Assembly: GCA_022747635.1 (NCBI GenBank) | Contig: JAKTNV010000041.1 | Location: forward strand, 2,790,501-2,854,500 | Length of the DNA stretch: 64,000 nucleotides | Source: Hetaerina americana | Lineage: Eukaryota > Arthropoda > Insecta > Odonata > Calopterygidae | Reading direction: 5' to 3' | Shown: positions 9,978 to 21,592 of the stretch, one piece after another | How the letters are laid out: every line of letters begins with the position of its first letter | How positions within the stretch are numbered: the first letter of the stretch is position 1 | The notes under the pieces: model-generated | Databases searched by the model: none | What the model was told of the DNA's origin: nothing | The model's input: only the letters and a program-made list of their open reading frames with translations | Translations under genes and position numbers: made by a program

Positions 9978-10361
9978 CTATGACTGCGGGAAGAGAGAGA
10001 AAGGCAAATGGATGGACAGCTTTTGTGCGTGACGGGTGGCAACTGATGAGGTGGAGGTGTTGCTGGTTGGTTGACGGACGAGTGTTGACCTTGTTTTGCC
10101 TTGAAAGAGAGCGAGTGTGACAGGAGGAAGGTGACCTTCATTGGATTCCATTTCGTCGTAGAATAGTTTGATGGCAACGGCGTAGGAAACCTTGTCAACC
10201 GTTCTGACTACACTGTATTCATCTGTCGCCATTATTTTAGAGCACGTGCTTCGGAGTAAATGAGGTTTGCTGGGTGGATTAAGTGCTTTTAGAATAGAGC
10301 TTTTGGTGATTGGGCCGAATATTTTTTTAAATGGTCGCAAAATTTGATGGCTCTTAGACAC
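9978..10361 (-). CDS. Open frame with good start context, unknown protein (possible exon)
   Basis: A 127-codon minus-strand frame. An internal ATG at 10232 sits in the favourable context AAAATAATGG and begins MATDEYSVVRTVDKVSYAVA, followed by IKLFYDEMES. The 50-60 residues after it have a balanced, non-repetitive composition unlike most open frames here, and a possible splice donor (AAG|GTCAAC) follows the GKT codons. After that the frame becomes Ser/Thr/Pro-rich and less convincing. I do not recognise the protein. It could be a first exon of a host gene or chance. Confidence 0.25.
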   Translation of the reverse strand: MSKSHQILRPFKKIFGPITKSSILKALNPPSKPHLLRSTCSKIMATDEYSVVRTVDKVSYAVAIKLFYDEMESNEGHLPPVTLALFQGKTRSTLVRQPTSNTSTSSVATRHAQKLSIHLPFSLFPQS

Positions 10362-12257
10362 ACGTGCTTAAAATTCAATTGCATCTTTTTCAAATTGATG
10401 AATTTGTTAAAGTGGTCGGAAGCCAACTATATTTTTTCGCTGTTCACAAGGGGAAGGCGCGACCTAAATGTACTAGATCGGGAGTTGGGGTATTATCTTA
10501 ATCTTGCCTGAAATACAGAGAGGAAGCGGAGGCTGGTCGGCTCAGCTTGTCTCCGCGGGACGGACCTGTAGCGGCGGCTCCACTCCTTAGGAACGGAATC
10601 TGTTCTCATCCGAATAAAGTGTGAGGCGCGGATCACCACAATCCCCTCCTCTCATTTATTACTCTCTAAACCGGAGTCCAGGGGCTGGAGCCCTCCCCCC
10701 TCTACCGTTCCCGATCTCTCGTGGTCCCCGCCTTCCGTCTCCGCAACGTGATCGCGCTCACACTCCACTCCTGCTGACAACGTCCGCAATGAGGATTTAT
10801 AACGGGGGATTTTTTTTCGCAATATCCAGCGGAATCTGCCGCTTCTGCATCGCCGACCGTGAATGAAGTGAAGGCACGCCATATGAGCGAATTAATGCCA
10901 GCTTCGATTTCGAGCGCAGTTCGATACTGCTCCGAAACTTCGTCGACGAGGCAAGAGGATAAGCGTGGGTTGACGGTTTTCGAGACGAGCATACGGAGAA
11001 GTGGCCGTAAAATAAAATGAGGGGAGGTGAGAGCACCGGAGAATTAATATGCGCGATGGGGGAGGATTAGGAGAAATTGGGAGACGGCGAGGAAAGTGGA
11101 CGCAGGAGATGATTCTACTCAGTAGCAACGGAGGGTTAAGGGCTGCGATGGAGAGAAGGGTGGATTAAGGGAAAGCGAAGTGAAGGTATGAAAAGAAAAA
11201 AAAATGCTGGTCTGTATTAAGGGAGGCATATGCTTGATGTGCAGTTGGAGAATAGAATGCGGAGTAAGATATCGAATAGATACCCCTCAACCAACCAAAA
11301 AGGTGTTCGGCAGGGGGTGCAAGTAACACTCGGGAAGGGCGAATGATAAGAGAGGATATGGGAGAGGAAGGGGAAAGGGAGAAATATTTTGTAAACATCT
11401 ATGAAATAATTTGCAGATATCTATAGATGCCGGATGAAGACTCAAATCAAAACATGCGCAAATTCACCCAATAAATTAGTTACTTATCATACGAGAAGAG
11501 GGGATAGAAAGAACCACAATCATGGGTGCGACTGGCCTCCACCGTAACTAGACAGGTCATGAAGAATTGAAAATTATGAGGGGAAAACTTACTATCATAT
11601 GGACGTGCAACTCATAATCTCCGCACTTAATGTCGTAGAATTTGGGAGAGGAAAGGAAAATTATTCCTCGAAAAACTATCGCATGTCGTGCAAATTTGTA
11701 CACAAATACTTGAGGAAGACAATTCAAAGCAAGGATAAATGAAACTATTAAATAAGTTTTGTTTTATGCAAAAATAGGGAAGGAAAATGAACTGAATCAC
11801 CATCAAAGTATTTGGTGTCACGTTGGGAGAAAATTGCAGGCGTTAGAGTGGATCCTGGTCTCTGAATCCAAACAAAAGCCACATTCTCCGAGGACTCATA
11901 AACACTCTCAATATCGTCCAAATACGCCGTGCGGATGAAATGGAAGATTAAGACTTCTCCTCCTCAAATGAGGCGTTTGCAAGCATTTGGCAAATTCAGA
12001 GGCACGCATTCATTGAGAAATGGAAACTATTTAAACGAGGCCGGCGAAAAGAGCCGAAGAGGGAGGCGCCACCTGCGCCTGAAGATATTCCCACGCGCAC
12101 TGCGATAATGACACCCGTGCCCCATTCGTTAGAAGGACGCCCATTGCCTGAGACTTACCGGTCAGATGTAAAATGCAAAAGTTTCCATTTAGTAATATTA
12201 CTTTAGAGTGCCGTAATAATATATTGACATTCTTGATTTTAATTAAGTTTCAATGAA
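10362..12257. other. No recognisable feature
   Basis: A GC-richer patch at about 10500-10760 and a purine-rich stretch at 10990-11200 lie in otherwise AT-rich DNA. Open frames on both strands overlap one another and show no domain. Confidence 0.5.
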
Positions 12258-13010
12258 ATGATACAGAGAGAGGCCGCTTTGCTCGTGAAAAACCCGTACC
12301 AAAGGACACAAAGCGTCAGAAATTTAATACAGAATCTGGCGTGGGAACCTTTAGATATGCAAAGACTCTAGGGCTAGATTAAACTTATTAAAAAGATATG
12401 AAGCGTGTGGTTTTGCGTAATGCACCATAATTAAATTGGCAGGGCCAACAATTGCTACAAAATTAGAGAGGCTGTCAAACTGATAGATTCAAATATTCGT
12501 TTTTCCCGCTCACTATTTGTGACAGCAATAAAAGTGGGAGCGCTTGAGAAAGTAAAATGCACACTTTGTCGAAAATAGGGGTTTGCAAGATTAAATTCCA
12601 GCAAAAAAACTAACTCTCCAAATCTGGCGTCCTAGCACCCCCCCCCCCCGCCGCGCGCCCTTGGGCCAGGTGGGAGGTAGGCGAATGTTTATATCAAGTC
12701 TATTGTATTTGCGATTTGTCCGTCTGGAATGCGTAGTACACCAACCGGTCACAAGTGTCTGAATTGCATTTACCCTTTTTTAATGTTTTTTATTGTCCAT
12801 TTTGTGTAGGCATAGGAATAGCTGCTAACCATGTTATATTCGTAATACATATATGTGGGCATGTTGCCTGATTGGTGCTCGGTTGCACCCTTTCCACGCG
12901 GTGCTTGGGTGGATCGCGGGGTGCCAGGTGCATGAGTAAATAGATTGCATGTACCTACAATGGTTGGTGACCTACCACCCCCTGCCATTTGATCTTGCGA
13001 CGGGGTATTG
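12258..13010 (+). pseudogene. CR1-like LINE remnant with 3' tail
   Basis: The start translates in broken frames as VQREAALLVKNPYQ-like and NLxWEPLDMQRL-like text, the segment that follows the RT domain in CR1/jockey-type LINEs (compare GDLGWEPVDVRR at 51.7 kb). A long 3' UTR shared with 44820-46060 follows, then the tail motif TTCCACGCGGTGCTTGGGTG and GCGGGGTGCC near 12890-12930, and a second tail-like block CACCCCCTGCCATTTGATC at about 12975. Frameshifts make it dead. Confidence 0.65.
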
Positions 13011-14044
13011 AGTTCATGTAGATGAAATGACCTTCTTTAACTCACTTTTGCTTTAGGGTGGCGCCCTTCTGAACGCTCGTGAATCAGAGGAAATTTTCGA
13101 CCATTGAATTTTTCCAATTTTCGTATATTACACATTTCCCGCTTTGCAAGTCGATTGTTCCAAAAAATGATTTTTTTCTTGCCCTCTCCCTGCGCATGTA
13201 TACCGTGGAAACAGGGAAACTCCCGGGTGGATCATAGGCGATATTGACACTCTCGCTCCGAAAGAAAAGAAAGCCTTATATACAGATATTTTGGATTCAA
13301 TCTTAGACTAGAATACAGAAAGACACAGAGAACGGTGCTGTCATGGCTTGTATGTCACGCACGGCCAATTCTTCATGCCTTATAGAGTCCGTTTCTTTCA
13401 TCAAGAGTCCATACATTTTCCGATAATTTTGGTGATAATAAATGCCAATACGGAGAGGATCTTAAAGAAATTTTCACATAAAATTGCGTCAATATACTCC
13501 AGCGTATCTCATAATGACGCTACGTGTCGAAACCAAGGTGAGTTGAATACATTTTTTATGTGGGAATACAAAGTGTATTCTTGGAGTGAAAAGCTACACT
13601 GTCAATAAAATGCGAACATTTTAAAGTTTTAAAATCACTCGCCTTGACTGAGATCCAGATCAAGGCGAAATAAGGTATTTAAAATTTGAATTTTAATGCA
13701 TATTAACGAAGTGGCAAGGCACTCTGCTGAGAGATGAAAATGCTTGAAAAACACAAGTACAGGAAGGAAGGATAAAAGTAAGAGAGAAGTTGCGGAAATT
13801 GCATTTTGTTTTCTTATATCACACTCCTTTCCTTATATCTAAATCCTGATGACTGCATATGCACAGACGCATCAAACACATCAAACATGTGAAATTTTTG
13901 AGTGAAATAACTTAAACGTACTTCAGAGAGTTTCAGAAAAGTAAGTCAACTATTAATTTAGAGATTTAAGATGTAACGAACGATGAAGGATTAGAATTAC
14001 ATTGTCCAACCGCGGTAGGGGTAATGACTTTCATATCTAAATAA
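13011..14044. other. No recognisable feature
   Basis: AT-rich DNA. An 86-codon plus-strand frame at 13348-13608 has no recognisable domain. Confidence 0.5.
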
Positions 14045-14105
14045 GTCTGATTTGTATTCACCCCCTGCCACATATTCCAGCAGTGGCTTGCAGGGTACAT
14101 CTGAA
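14045..14105 (+). mobile_element. CR1-like LINE tail stem-loop
   Basis: CACCCCCTGCCACATATTCC, then GTGGCTTGCAGGGTACATCT: the paired CCCC/GGGG and GCCAC/GTGGC arms of the shared tail, with no coding sequence attached. Confidence 0.55.
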
Positions 14106-17100
14106 ACACTGCGCAACATAGAAACAAATCAAATGGACACGCAAATATAATTTTACATCTCAGAGGTCGCGCCACCTTCGTCCAACTAAGAAGAAAATGA
14201 CCTCGTCGAGAGTGGAAGTCTGTTAAAGCGAGGAAGGTTGCAAGGGGGGGAAGGCGGGGGGAGGGGAGGGGAAGGGGATAGTGGCCATTGGTTTGCTAGT
14301 GTGCTTGGTTCGAGAGATTCAAAGGGTATAAAAGAAGAATATGGAACCCACGGAGGACTCTCACCCCCCCCCCCCACCATAAATCGCCATCCCATCCCCT
14401 CCTTGCTCCCTTTCCTTCCGTCTGCCTCCAAAAATACATAAACCTAACAATCCCCGACGCCCTAGTGTTTCCAGCATCCGAGCGAACGTATCTCCGCACT
14501 AATTGGCCATTATCCGCCGCCCATCGTCACGCCCTTCGTTAACGATACCAACAACCACTCTTCCTCGTCCGCCCACACACACACACACTCCCTCCCTCTC
14601 CCTCAATTCCTGATTACACGAATTATTTGATGGCTTCCGTCGACGCCGCTTCCCTCTACGCCTCCATCCCACAACTAAGGAGGCCTGGGTCTCCCCGCTA
14701 TTATCTCGCCTAACACGCCACACCACCCCGTGCCTCTACACACTTTCTCAACCACCTGGGAGAATTAGCATATTGGTGACACGGAGAACGCTTTCACCTA
14801 GAACGCCAAATTCTTCCCTCAGACCAAAGGCACCGCCGCGGGAGTGCCCCGTGCTATAGCCGCGTCTCATGCCAAATCACCCATTGATCACCTAGAAAAT
14901 ATGTTCCCGCGAGACAAAAAATCTCGCACCTTCCTTTGGGTCTCACCACATGACGGTAGGTGCCTAAATTCATAAAATCTCAATGAAAATAATTGTTTAT
15001 ACACTTATTGCAAATTTCAAATCTTCCTTGTTTAAACTTTTTAAACAAGGTTTTTTGGTTCGGCCATTTACATTTTCAATCTCGGACTCCTCTGTAACGT
15101 CTTCAGACGTTGACTCCCTCCTTCAAAATAAAACATTTTCCACCTCCATCTGAAAAAAACAAAAAAACACGAACAATTCCGCAGATTTCATCCGTTTCAT
15201 TGCAAACCATCCAAATCGTTTCCTATCCCCGTTATTGGTCAAAACAGGTAGGTAATGGCAAAATTCGATATATTGTAAATAAATTAGATCCCATAATAAA
15301 AAATAATAAATCCGCGAGGCGTAATAGTTAACTGAACATTTGCAATTGAAGAGAGTGGAAGAATTATAGAAGAAAGTACAGAGAGTGGATGGTCAGAAGC
15401 AGGTGATGGGAATTGGCGGAGGTTGGCCATTGAGCGATCGAGGTGTTTGGCCGAATGTAACGGAGTCTTTTGAGAGCTTCTTTAATAACCAATCTCCAAC
15501 CGATAACATATGACGAAGAACCCGCCTGGCGCTCAGCATTATGCGTATAAACCATAATATTACATTACATTATATTGCATTGGATTACATAACATAAACT
15601 AATATTATATCATATATATTTCAATCTCTCATTTGCCTGCGCAGCTGCAGAATAGCGATGAGAATGGAGACCATACGAGGTGTGTGAAGCAGCTGATTGC
15701 GTCTTGAAATTCTGATTCCCAAGGAGGGTTGTATCGCATTGATGTGGAATGGGATTCTTCAAGCGAGACGGGAAAGTGCCTTATTCTGAGGGCTCGGCGA
15801 TATCGAGGGAAAGAGTGCGTGCGTTCGCGCGGGGTGGTCGTGCCGGAGGGCTGGGCAGGGGTGCTCAGGGGGGGAGGGGGTTGCTCGGGGGTGGACGGGG
15901 TGGGGCGATGGGCGGAGGCTCGAGCCGATTATAAGATGCATGAGGCCTTTCAGAAATGCGAGGGAGGAGGGCGGGAGGGAAGGAGGCCGGGAGGGGAGCA
16001 GAGGAGGAGTGAGTGGGGGAGAGAGAAAGGAAATTGAAAGCGTTTTCTCGCTCGCTACAAATATCATGGGGCAACGAGGAAAAGGAAGCACAAAAGGGGG
16101 GGGGGACCGAGAGCGGTGGTGCGAAGGGAAGGGGTGGGAGGAGGGAGCATCTTTGCCATCGGGGAAATAACGTTGAGGGGGAAGGGGAGATGGAGGAGGA
16201 AAGACTGACTGAATAATATATTTGTCGATGCATGGGGCCCTGGGATTGATGACAGAGAGAGTTAATTTGGGCAAACGAGTGAGTAAGTGAGGCGAGAGGG
16301 GTGAGGAGGGAGGGGCGGGCGGGGCTGGGAGGCTGTTCATGCGGGGCGGATGGCGATTGGGCAATGCGAGAGACGCGAATGAAAATGCGAATGGAGAGAA
16401 GAGGCGGGCGGGGTTCCTCCCCCTCATTGCCCGGCGCACTCCTTTCGTCGCGACTGGCTGTAAAACTTAAATCGGCGGAAGTCGCATTTTAATTCATTTT
16501 ACTCTCAAGTAGCGAGGCGGTCTACTTGAGGGGAGAGGGACGCGAGGCATTTTCTGTGAGGCCCGTCACTCGCACCACGACAGCATCAAACTGCGCAGTT
16601 CAATGTGCATCAAGAGCCGAGGAAAACTGTTTTCCTCCACAACCATAAAAAATGAGGAGACCCTGACAAATTTGGCTCCAACCAGCTCAGTCGTTTGCGA
16701 TTGAATAAAATTAAACCTTTGCTTGAAAAAGATTTCCATTCATTTTAAATGACTTTTTTGATACCTGCCGTGGTATTTGTTCGAGACTCTTTCATGCCAA
16801 CACTTTAAGGAGTTTTATTCTCACGAATCTTCAATTTTATGCGCTTTACTCTCATGTGTATTTAATATTCAGTTATACTTTCGACGAGAGACCATATCCG
16901 ATTAATCAAGTTTCTAATAATATTTTACAACCTTCCTTGGAATTTAACGCGGACTATGACAACCATGTGAAAGCGTTGCAGAGAACTAATCTATGTTTTC
17001 AGGCTTAACTTCGAGGAAATTCACTATCACCGAGTTAATATAAACACGCACTTTATATTTCCGATGAGTTTAAACTAGTCGTGCCTAATAAAATTGGTCG

Positions 17101-17824
17101 CGAGATACAATGTGCAGTTTTATAATGTCAGTCCAGAGAAGTGTGGATACCATTGAAAGTCGTTGCCCAAGATGAATAAATGAGAAATAAAAATATCAGA
17201 GAGGTAAAATGGGATTTCCCCATAAAAAAGATTGAATTGAATACCATAGGAGAGGAAATGCATTCGCAAAATTCGTAATGAGGGCGTAATAAATTCAATA
17301 CGTAAGGGTATTACGGAAATGCAAGAAGCCTTGCGATATAGACCATTGGGTAAACTTGCAGATCAATTAGAAAGACCTTTGAGGAAATGCTTGAATGAAA
17401 ATAAGTCTTTTTGATTTCAACGCCTGAAGTTTTCAAACTATTCTTCGTGATAGCGAATCTGGAAAGGGGAGAATAAGAAATTATTACACCCGTCCGGTCA
17501 TCTCTTTCCAGTAATTTTTTCTGGACCTTTGGTAAAACGTGTCTTAATCCAATACTGATTGTTATCCCAATAATTGCTAGAAGGACAAGTGCCAGGCTAT
17601 GCAATGCCCCCAATATTTACAGTAATTAATGATCACGGGAATTCGGTTTAATTTCATTCCCTTTAAGTATGACTTCTCTTGCGTAATACTCCCTGCCTCT
17701 CTGGGGTGGTCACGAAATGCTCATTTGCAATTATTATGCCTCACTCTCTATGACACTCAATTTTCCTTTCCCACCCTTGCGTCGTTTACCTACGCAATTC
17801 ACAACAAATATAATCCCTTGTATA

Positions 17825-17828
<4 letters not shown>
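14106..17828. other. No gene seen; purine/pyrimidine-biased tracts
   Basis: The interval includes C-runs at 14365-14377, a short (CA)n at 14574-14588, a perfect hairpin at 15026-15050 (CCTTGTTTAAA/TTTAAACAAGG) and a strongly G-rich region at 15840-16330 with many G-runs. Long open frames over 15729-16439 on both strands are products of that composition (Gly/Arg on one strand, Pro/Ser on the other) and are not called. Confidence 0.55.

Positions 17829-17831
<3 letters not shown>

Positions 17832-17897
<66 letters not shown>
17832..17897. repeat. (TA)n microsatellite at LINE 5' junction
   Basis: About 66 bp of TA, ending within the target-site duplication of the LINE copy that follows. Confidence 0.97.
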
Positions 17898-17903
<6 letters not shown>

Positions 17904-17905
17904 CA
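17895..17905. repeat. Target-site duplication, left copy (ATACATCATCA)
   Basis: Identical to 19535-19545. The flanking bases differ on both sides, so the duplication is exactly 11 bp. It starts at the end of the TA array. Confidence 0.85.
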
Positions 17906-19534
17906 AGAACTGTATAGTAAAGAACTCAGACCAACACAGTTAGACATTGAAAAAGAAAATGACGTAGAGGAAGACAGCTTAGGTCCAGGCATACTAGACA
18001 ATGAGATAGAAAGGGCATTAAGGGAGATGAAACTAAATAAGGCCGTGGGGGTAGATAACATTCCCGTGGAACTTTTAAAATGCTTAGGAAAATGTGGGAG
18101 GAAGAGGCTATATGGGCTGATCCGTAGCATTTATGAGGAGGGAATCTGGCCGGAAGACTTTGTGAGAGCAGTTTTAGTTCCGATTCCGAAAAAGGTAAAG
18201 GCCACGTCATGTGAGGACTATAGGACAATTAGTTTGATATCCCACGCAGCTAAAGTTGTTCTCAGGATCATAAACAAAAGGATAGAGAATAGGGCCAATG
18301 ATTACTTAGGGGATGACCAGTTAGGGTTTAGGAAGGGGAGAGGTACGCGTGATGCCATTGCAGTAATGAGATTATTAATGGAGAGGAATATAGAATACAA
18401 CCAGGATGTATTTGCCTGCTTCGTAGATTTCGAAAAAGCGTTTGATAGAGTGAATTGGGAAAAAATAATGAGTATATTGCAAAAAATAGGAATAGATTGG
18501 AGGGAAAGGAGGCTAATCCGCAACCTGTACATGTCTCAGACTGCTCAGGTGCGGGTGGGAAACGGGGAGTCAGGATGGGCAGTGTTAGGAAGGGGTGTAA
18601 GGCAGGGTTGCCCATTATCACCGTTGCTGTTCAACCTGTATGCAGAGGAAATGATCAAAGAGGCATGGGAAGAACTCGAGGTAGGAATGAAAGTGGGCGG
18701 GGAATTCGTAAAATCAGTTAGGTTTGCTGATGACCAAGCTTTAGTTTGTCAGTCAGCCAAGGGGCTGCAAGCATTGCTGAGTGAATTGGAAATTCAGTGC
18801 GACAGGTATGGGATGAGAATCAACATTAATAAAACAAAGGTTATGCGATTTTCTAGAAAGAAAAAGGGCAAGCTTAACATTAAAATAGGAGGGCAAAAAC
18901 TAGAGCAGGTAGAACAGTTTACGTATCTCGGTAGTGTTTTGGACCAACACGGTCAAAGTAGTAGGGACGTAAGGAGAAGAATTGCGCTAGGCAAAGAGGC
19001 TTTCACGAGGAGGAGGGAGTTGATGACGGGGACTTTGAGTAAGGATGTTAAGAAAAGACTCGTAAAAACTTTGATATGGAGCGTAGCTATGTACGGCGCG
19101 GAAACGTGGTCATTGAAGCAGGAGGATAGACGTAGACTGGAGGCTTTTGAAATGTGGGTGTGGAGAAGAATGGAGAAGGTGAAATGGACAGAGAAGAAAA
19201 CAAATGAGGAAGTACTTGGTATGGTGGGCGAAGAGAGGGGTTTGTTGGGAGCAATCCTATGGAGGCAGGAAAAGTGGATGAAGGGGGTGTTGACCGGCAG
19301 TGGGATGTTGAAGACTGTGATAGAGGGTAGAATGTTGGGCAAAAGAGGAAAGGGAAGGAACAGGATAGGGATGTTGGACGGGATGAAGGGCGGAAGAAAG
19401 TACTCAGAGATGAAGAGGGACCTGGTGTAGAGTAGAATTTAGGGTTGTGTTTCTTTAGGAGTAATAAAATATTTGTTTGGTAGTTGTGTCCATCGAAAAA
19501 CCTACCTTAACCGGTAGATTACCTTAAAAAAAAA
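17906..19534 (+). mobile_element. RTE-like LINE, 5'-truncated, best-preserved copy
   Basis: A 1629-bp insertion bounded by an 11-bp duplication. It lacks the 5' leader and the endonuclease, starting at the ELYSKELRPTQ segment that follows the linker in the near-complete copy at 37.1-40.2 kb. The 3' UTR ends with the hairpin CTACC-TTAACC-GGTAG (19503-19518), then ACCT and a short poly-A instead of a TA array. The reading frame is intact to its stop, so it is probably a young insertion. Confidence 0.93.
17907..19430 (+). CDS. LINE reverse transcriptase, open but lacking the endonuclease
   Basis: 507 codons with no interruption. Counting from GluLeuTyr as residue 1, the RT blocks are: LVPIPKKVKATSCEDYRTI at about 90-108; DDQLGFRKGRGTRDA at 136-150; FVDFEKAFDRVNW at 172-184 with the first catalytic Asp; RQGCPLSPLLFNLY at 232-245; and FADDQALV at 273-280 with the catalytic Asp pair. 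The C-terminal region has RRLEAFEMWVWRRM and ends KYSEMKRDLV. The frame stays open upstream through the TA array as Tyr-Ile repeats, but those codons are not part of the element. Without the apurinic-type endonuclease and a promoter it is not autonomous. The protein resembles insect RTE/CFDP2-type LINE proteins; the clade is tentative. Confidence 0.9.
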   Translation, partial: ELYSKELRPTQLDIEKENDVEEDSLGPGILDNEIERALREMKLNKAVGVDNIPVELLKCLGKCGRKRLYGLIRSIYEEGIWPEDFVRAVLVPIPKKVKATSCEDYRTISLISHAAKVVLRIINKRIENRANDYLGDDQLGFRKGRGTRDAIAVMRLLMERNIEYNQDVFACFVDFEKAFDRVNWEKIMSILQKIGIDWRERRLIRNLYMSQTAQVRVGNGESGWAVLGRGVRQGCPLSPLLFNLYAEEMIKEAWEELEVGMKVGGEFVKSVRFADDQALVCQSAKGLQALLSELEIQCDRYGMRININKTKVMRFSRKKKGKLNIKIGGQKLEQVEQFTYLGSVLDQHGQSSRDVRRRIALGKEAFTRRRELMTGTLSKDVKKRLVKTLIWSVAMYGAETWSLKQEDRRRLEAFEMWVWRRMEKVKWTEKKTNEEVLGMVGEERGLLGAILWRQEKWMKGVLTGSGMLKTVIEGRMLGKRGKGRNRIGMLDGMKGGRKYSEMKRDLV

Positions 19535-19545
19535 ATACATCATCA
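19535..19545. repeat. Target-site duplication, right copy (ATACATCATCA)
   Basis: Matches 17895-17905 exactly and directly follows the LINE's short poly-A. Confidence 0.85.
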
Positions 19546-21339
19546 TACATACGGCATCACAAACAAGAACGATTCATGCTTATCGAAATACACATATGTG
19601 CATGAAGCTTTGTTGGTGTCTGTGTCTCCCAACCCAGACCATCATCCTATAATAAAGTGATCGCGTATCAAATTCGCCACAGCCGCACAGGGTTTTAGCA
19701 CAACCCAACAGCAAACCCCACCCGGACACATTTCCTGAAAACCCTCTCGCCCCCGGCCAGCTGACTGTGGATACCTACTTAGACCTAGTAACATTTACAC
19801 CGGCATGACACCCAGAAAGCCACCAGGAAGGTGTGTGACAGGGTAAGCATACACACCAGGCAAGCACAGCACACGAAAATAAAAATTCACGTGCCATCTG
19901 TGAGATAAAGCTACGGAAAAAGAATATCGTCATTCAAGGAATTAGTAACCGCTTATCGGACTCAAGAGGAATGCACATGGCACCGGCACTATTTCCGATA
20001 ACCAGTTTCTGGTTGCCCTCGCCCGGCTCCGGCTAGCAGGGACCATTTTCAAGCTTCTCTCAAGTGGTCGTTGCTCTGGCTACGTTTTTTCACTTGGCTC
20101 CTCTTCATCGAGTAAATCTCCGTTCAAAGATCAATTATTTCCCTGGAGACTAACTCTCGCCTTCTCATCCACGCTCTGCTGCCATTTCAAGTCGAGAAAT
20201 GATGAACGCGACTGGCAATGACACACCTCATTCGCCCTTCCTACGGCAATTCCTTTCTTCTACCCTTTCCCTCACCCTTCAGCAGTGGGGATCATGAACG
20301 GGGGGGAGCCGAGGGTGGCCCGCGCCCCCCCTGCCCCCGTTATAAACGAGGAAGGGGTATTCGTCGCGGCGGGACGGGAATAAATTCAAAATATACGAAT
20401 TTGCGTGAAATAATTTTATGTTTTGTCAAAATGACTGAGAATAGACTGCAACACGTAAAATGAAATGTACTACGAAGGGCTCTTCTTCATTTTGTGACCT
20501 TTGGCTCGTCCAATGTTGGGAAGATGTTTGTGGGATTTTTAAATATAACAATTAAGCTAGATATGGAGAAAAAGGATGCGAACGCAAAAGGTAACAAAAA
20601 ATTTAAGGGCTCATAACTTTATTTGTCCTCATTCCCTTGAAGGTTTAATTTGCAGAATTAGCACACATTTGACACTATTTAGCGTAAGAACCTTACATTT
20701 TTCTAATCCTTTAACTTATATTTATCCAACGGAATAAACAAGAAACAGTAACGATAGGTACTAAAAATGTATTATGATACTGTTAAAAACGAGAAGAGTT
20801 AACAATTAAATCGGCCAATATATTCTATTCCCTCCATCTTAATACCTTAGCTCGCCTTGCTAAAAATCCTTAGTGTGAGTGAAACTGAAAACCCAGCATT
20901 AAAGCCGAGTTCTATCGCCCAATAACATTAAATCTCCCGGACAAGGCCTTAAAGATTCATTGGAAGTATTGGGACCATTGAGCCTAGGGCTTTTACAACT
21001 AGCAATATTAATCGCCCTTTTAATTAAGAGGCTGGAAATTCATCCTTTTGTGTTTTAATGGACTGCCGATCTCGTTTGGTCTCCGGTTCATTAGGCTGCT
21101 TACTTAAATGGTTAAGGGCGTGCCAGCGGAAAAGAAATCCGACGGACCGATTGAAGGGAAAGCCCAGGCACAGAGTGTCAAACTATGATTGAGGCCAGTG
21201 TCTACTCTTCTCAAAGAGAAAATTACGCCTCTGTCTCGGTGGACGAACGAGAAAGGTGTTTGGGATGAGGAGGGTATGTACTTCATAAGTTATGATGTCA
21301 TAAATGCTCATTACCTCTAAGTATATAAGTTACTAGATA
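19546..21339. other. No recognisable feature
   Basis: Mixed DNA with a GC-richer patch at 20270-20380. No transposon termini and no credible open frame. Confidence 0.5.
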
Positions 21340-21592
21340 CATCAGTAATAAATGTAGGTGCATAATATAATTAGGGGCATGTGTATGTTAGTTGATAGTA
21401 GTTTATGTATTTGCATGCGATTAAGTTAAAAAGACTTTCACATAATATGTACGCCTCTTCGGGTGTATATATACATGAATATGTTGCTTTTGCATGTGGT
21501 TGTATTCTCTTGTACGGGTGGCGACCTAACGCCCTCGCAACAAACCCCTGCGGCGGCTTGCTGGGGTATTATGGTATAGGTGTAGAGTAAAG
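21340..21592 (+). mobile_element. CR1-like LINE 3' tail
   Basis: Matches the 3' UTR at 51990-52207: TTGCATGTGGTTGTATTCTC, the CGGGTGGCGACCTAACGCCC block, then the stem-loop CCTGCGGCGGCTTG with GGGGTATTATGG and a GGTGTAGAG end. No coding part. Confidence 0.75.

Noticed and set aside
15026..15050. Hairpin followed by a T-run, resembling a bacterial terminator
   Set aside because: The context is clearly eukaryotic, and no transcript ends can be inferred from a single AT-rich hairpin.
15729..16439. Long overlapping open frames on both strands (up to 226 codons)
   Set aside because: They arise from homopurine/homopyrimidine composition. The predicted proteins are Gly/Arg- or Pro/Ser-rich, with no domain.
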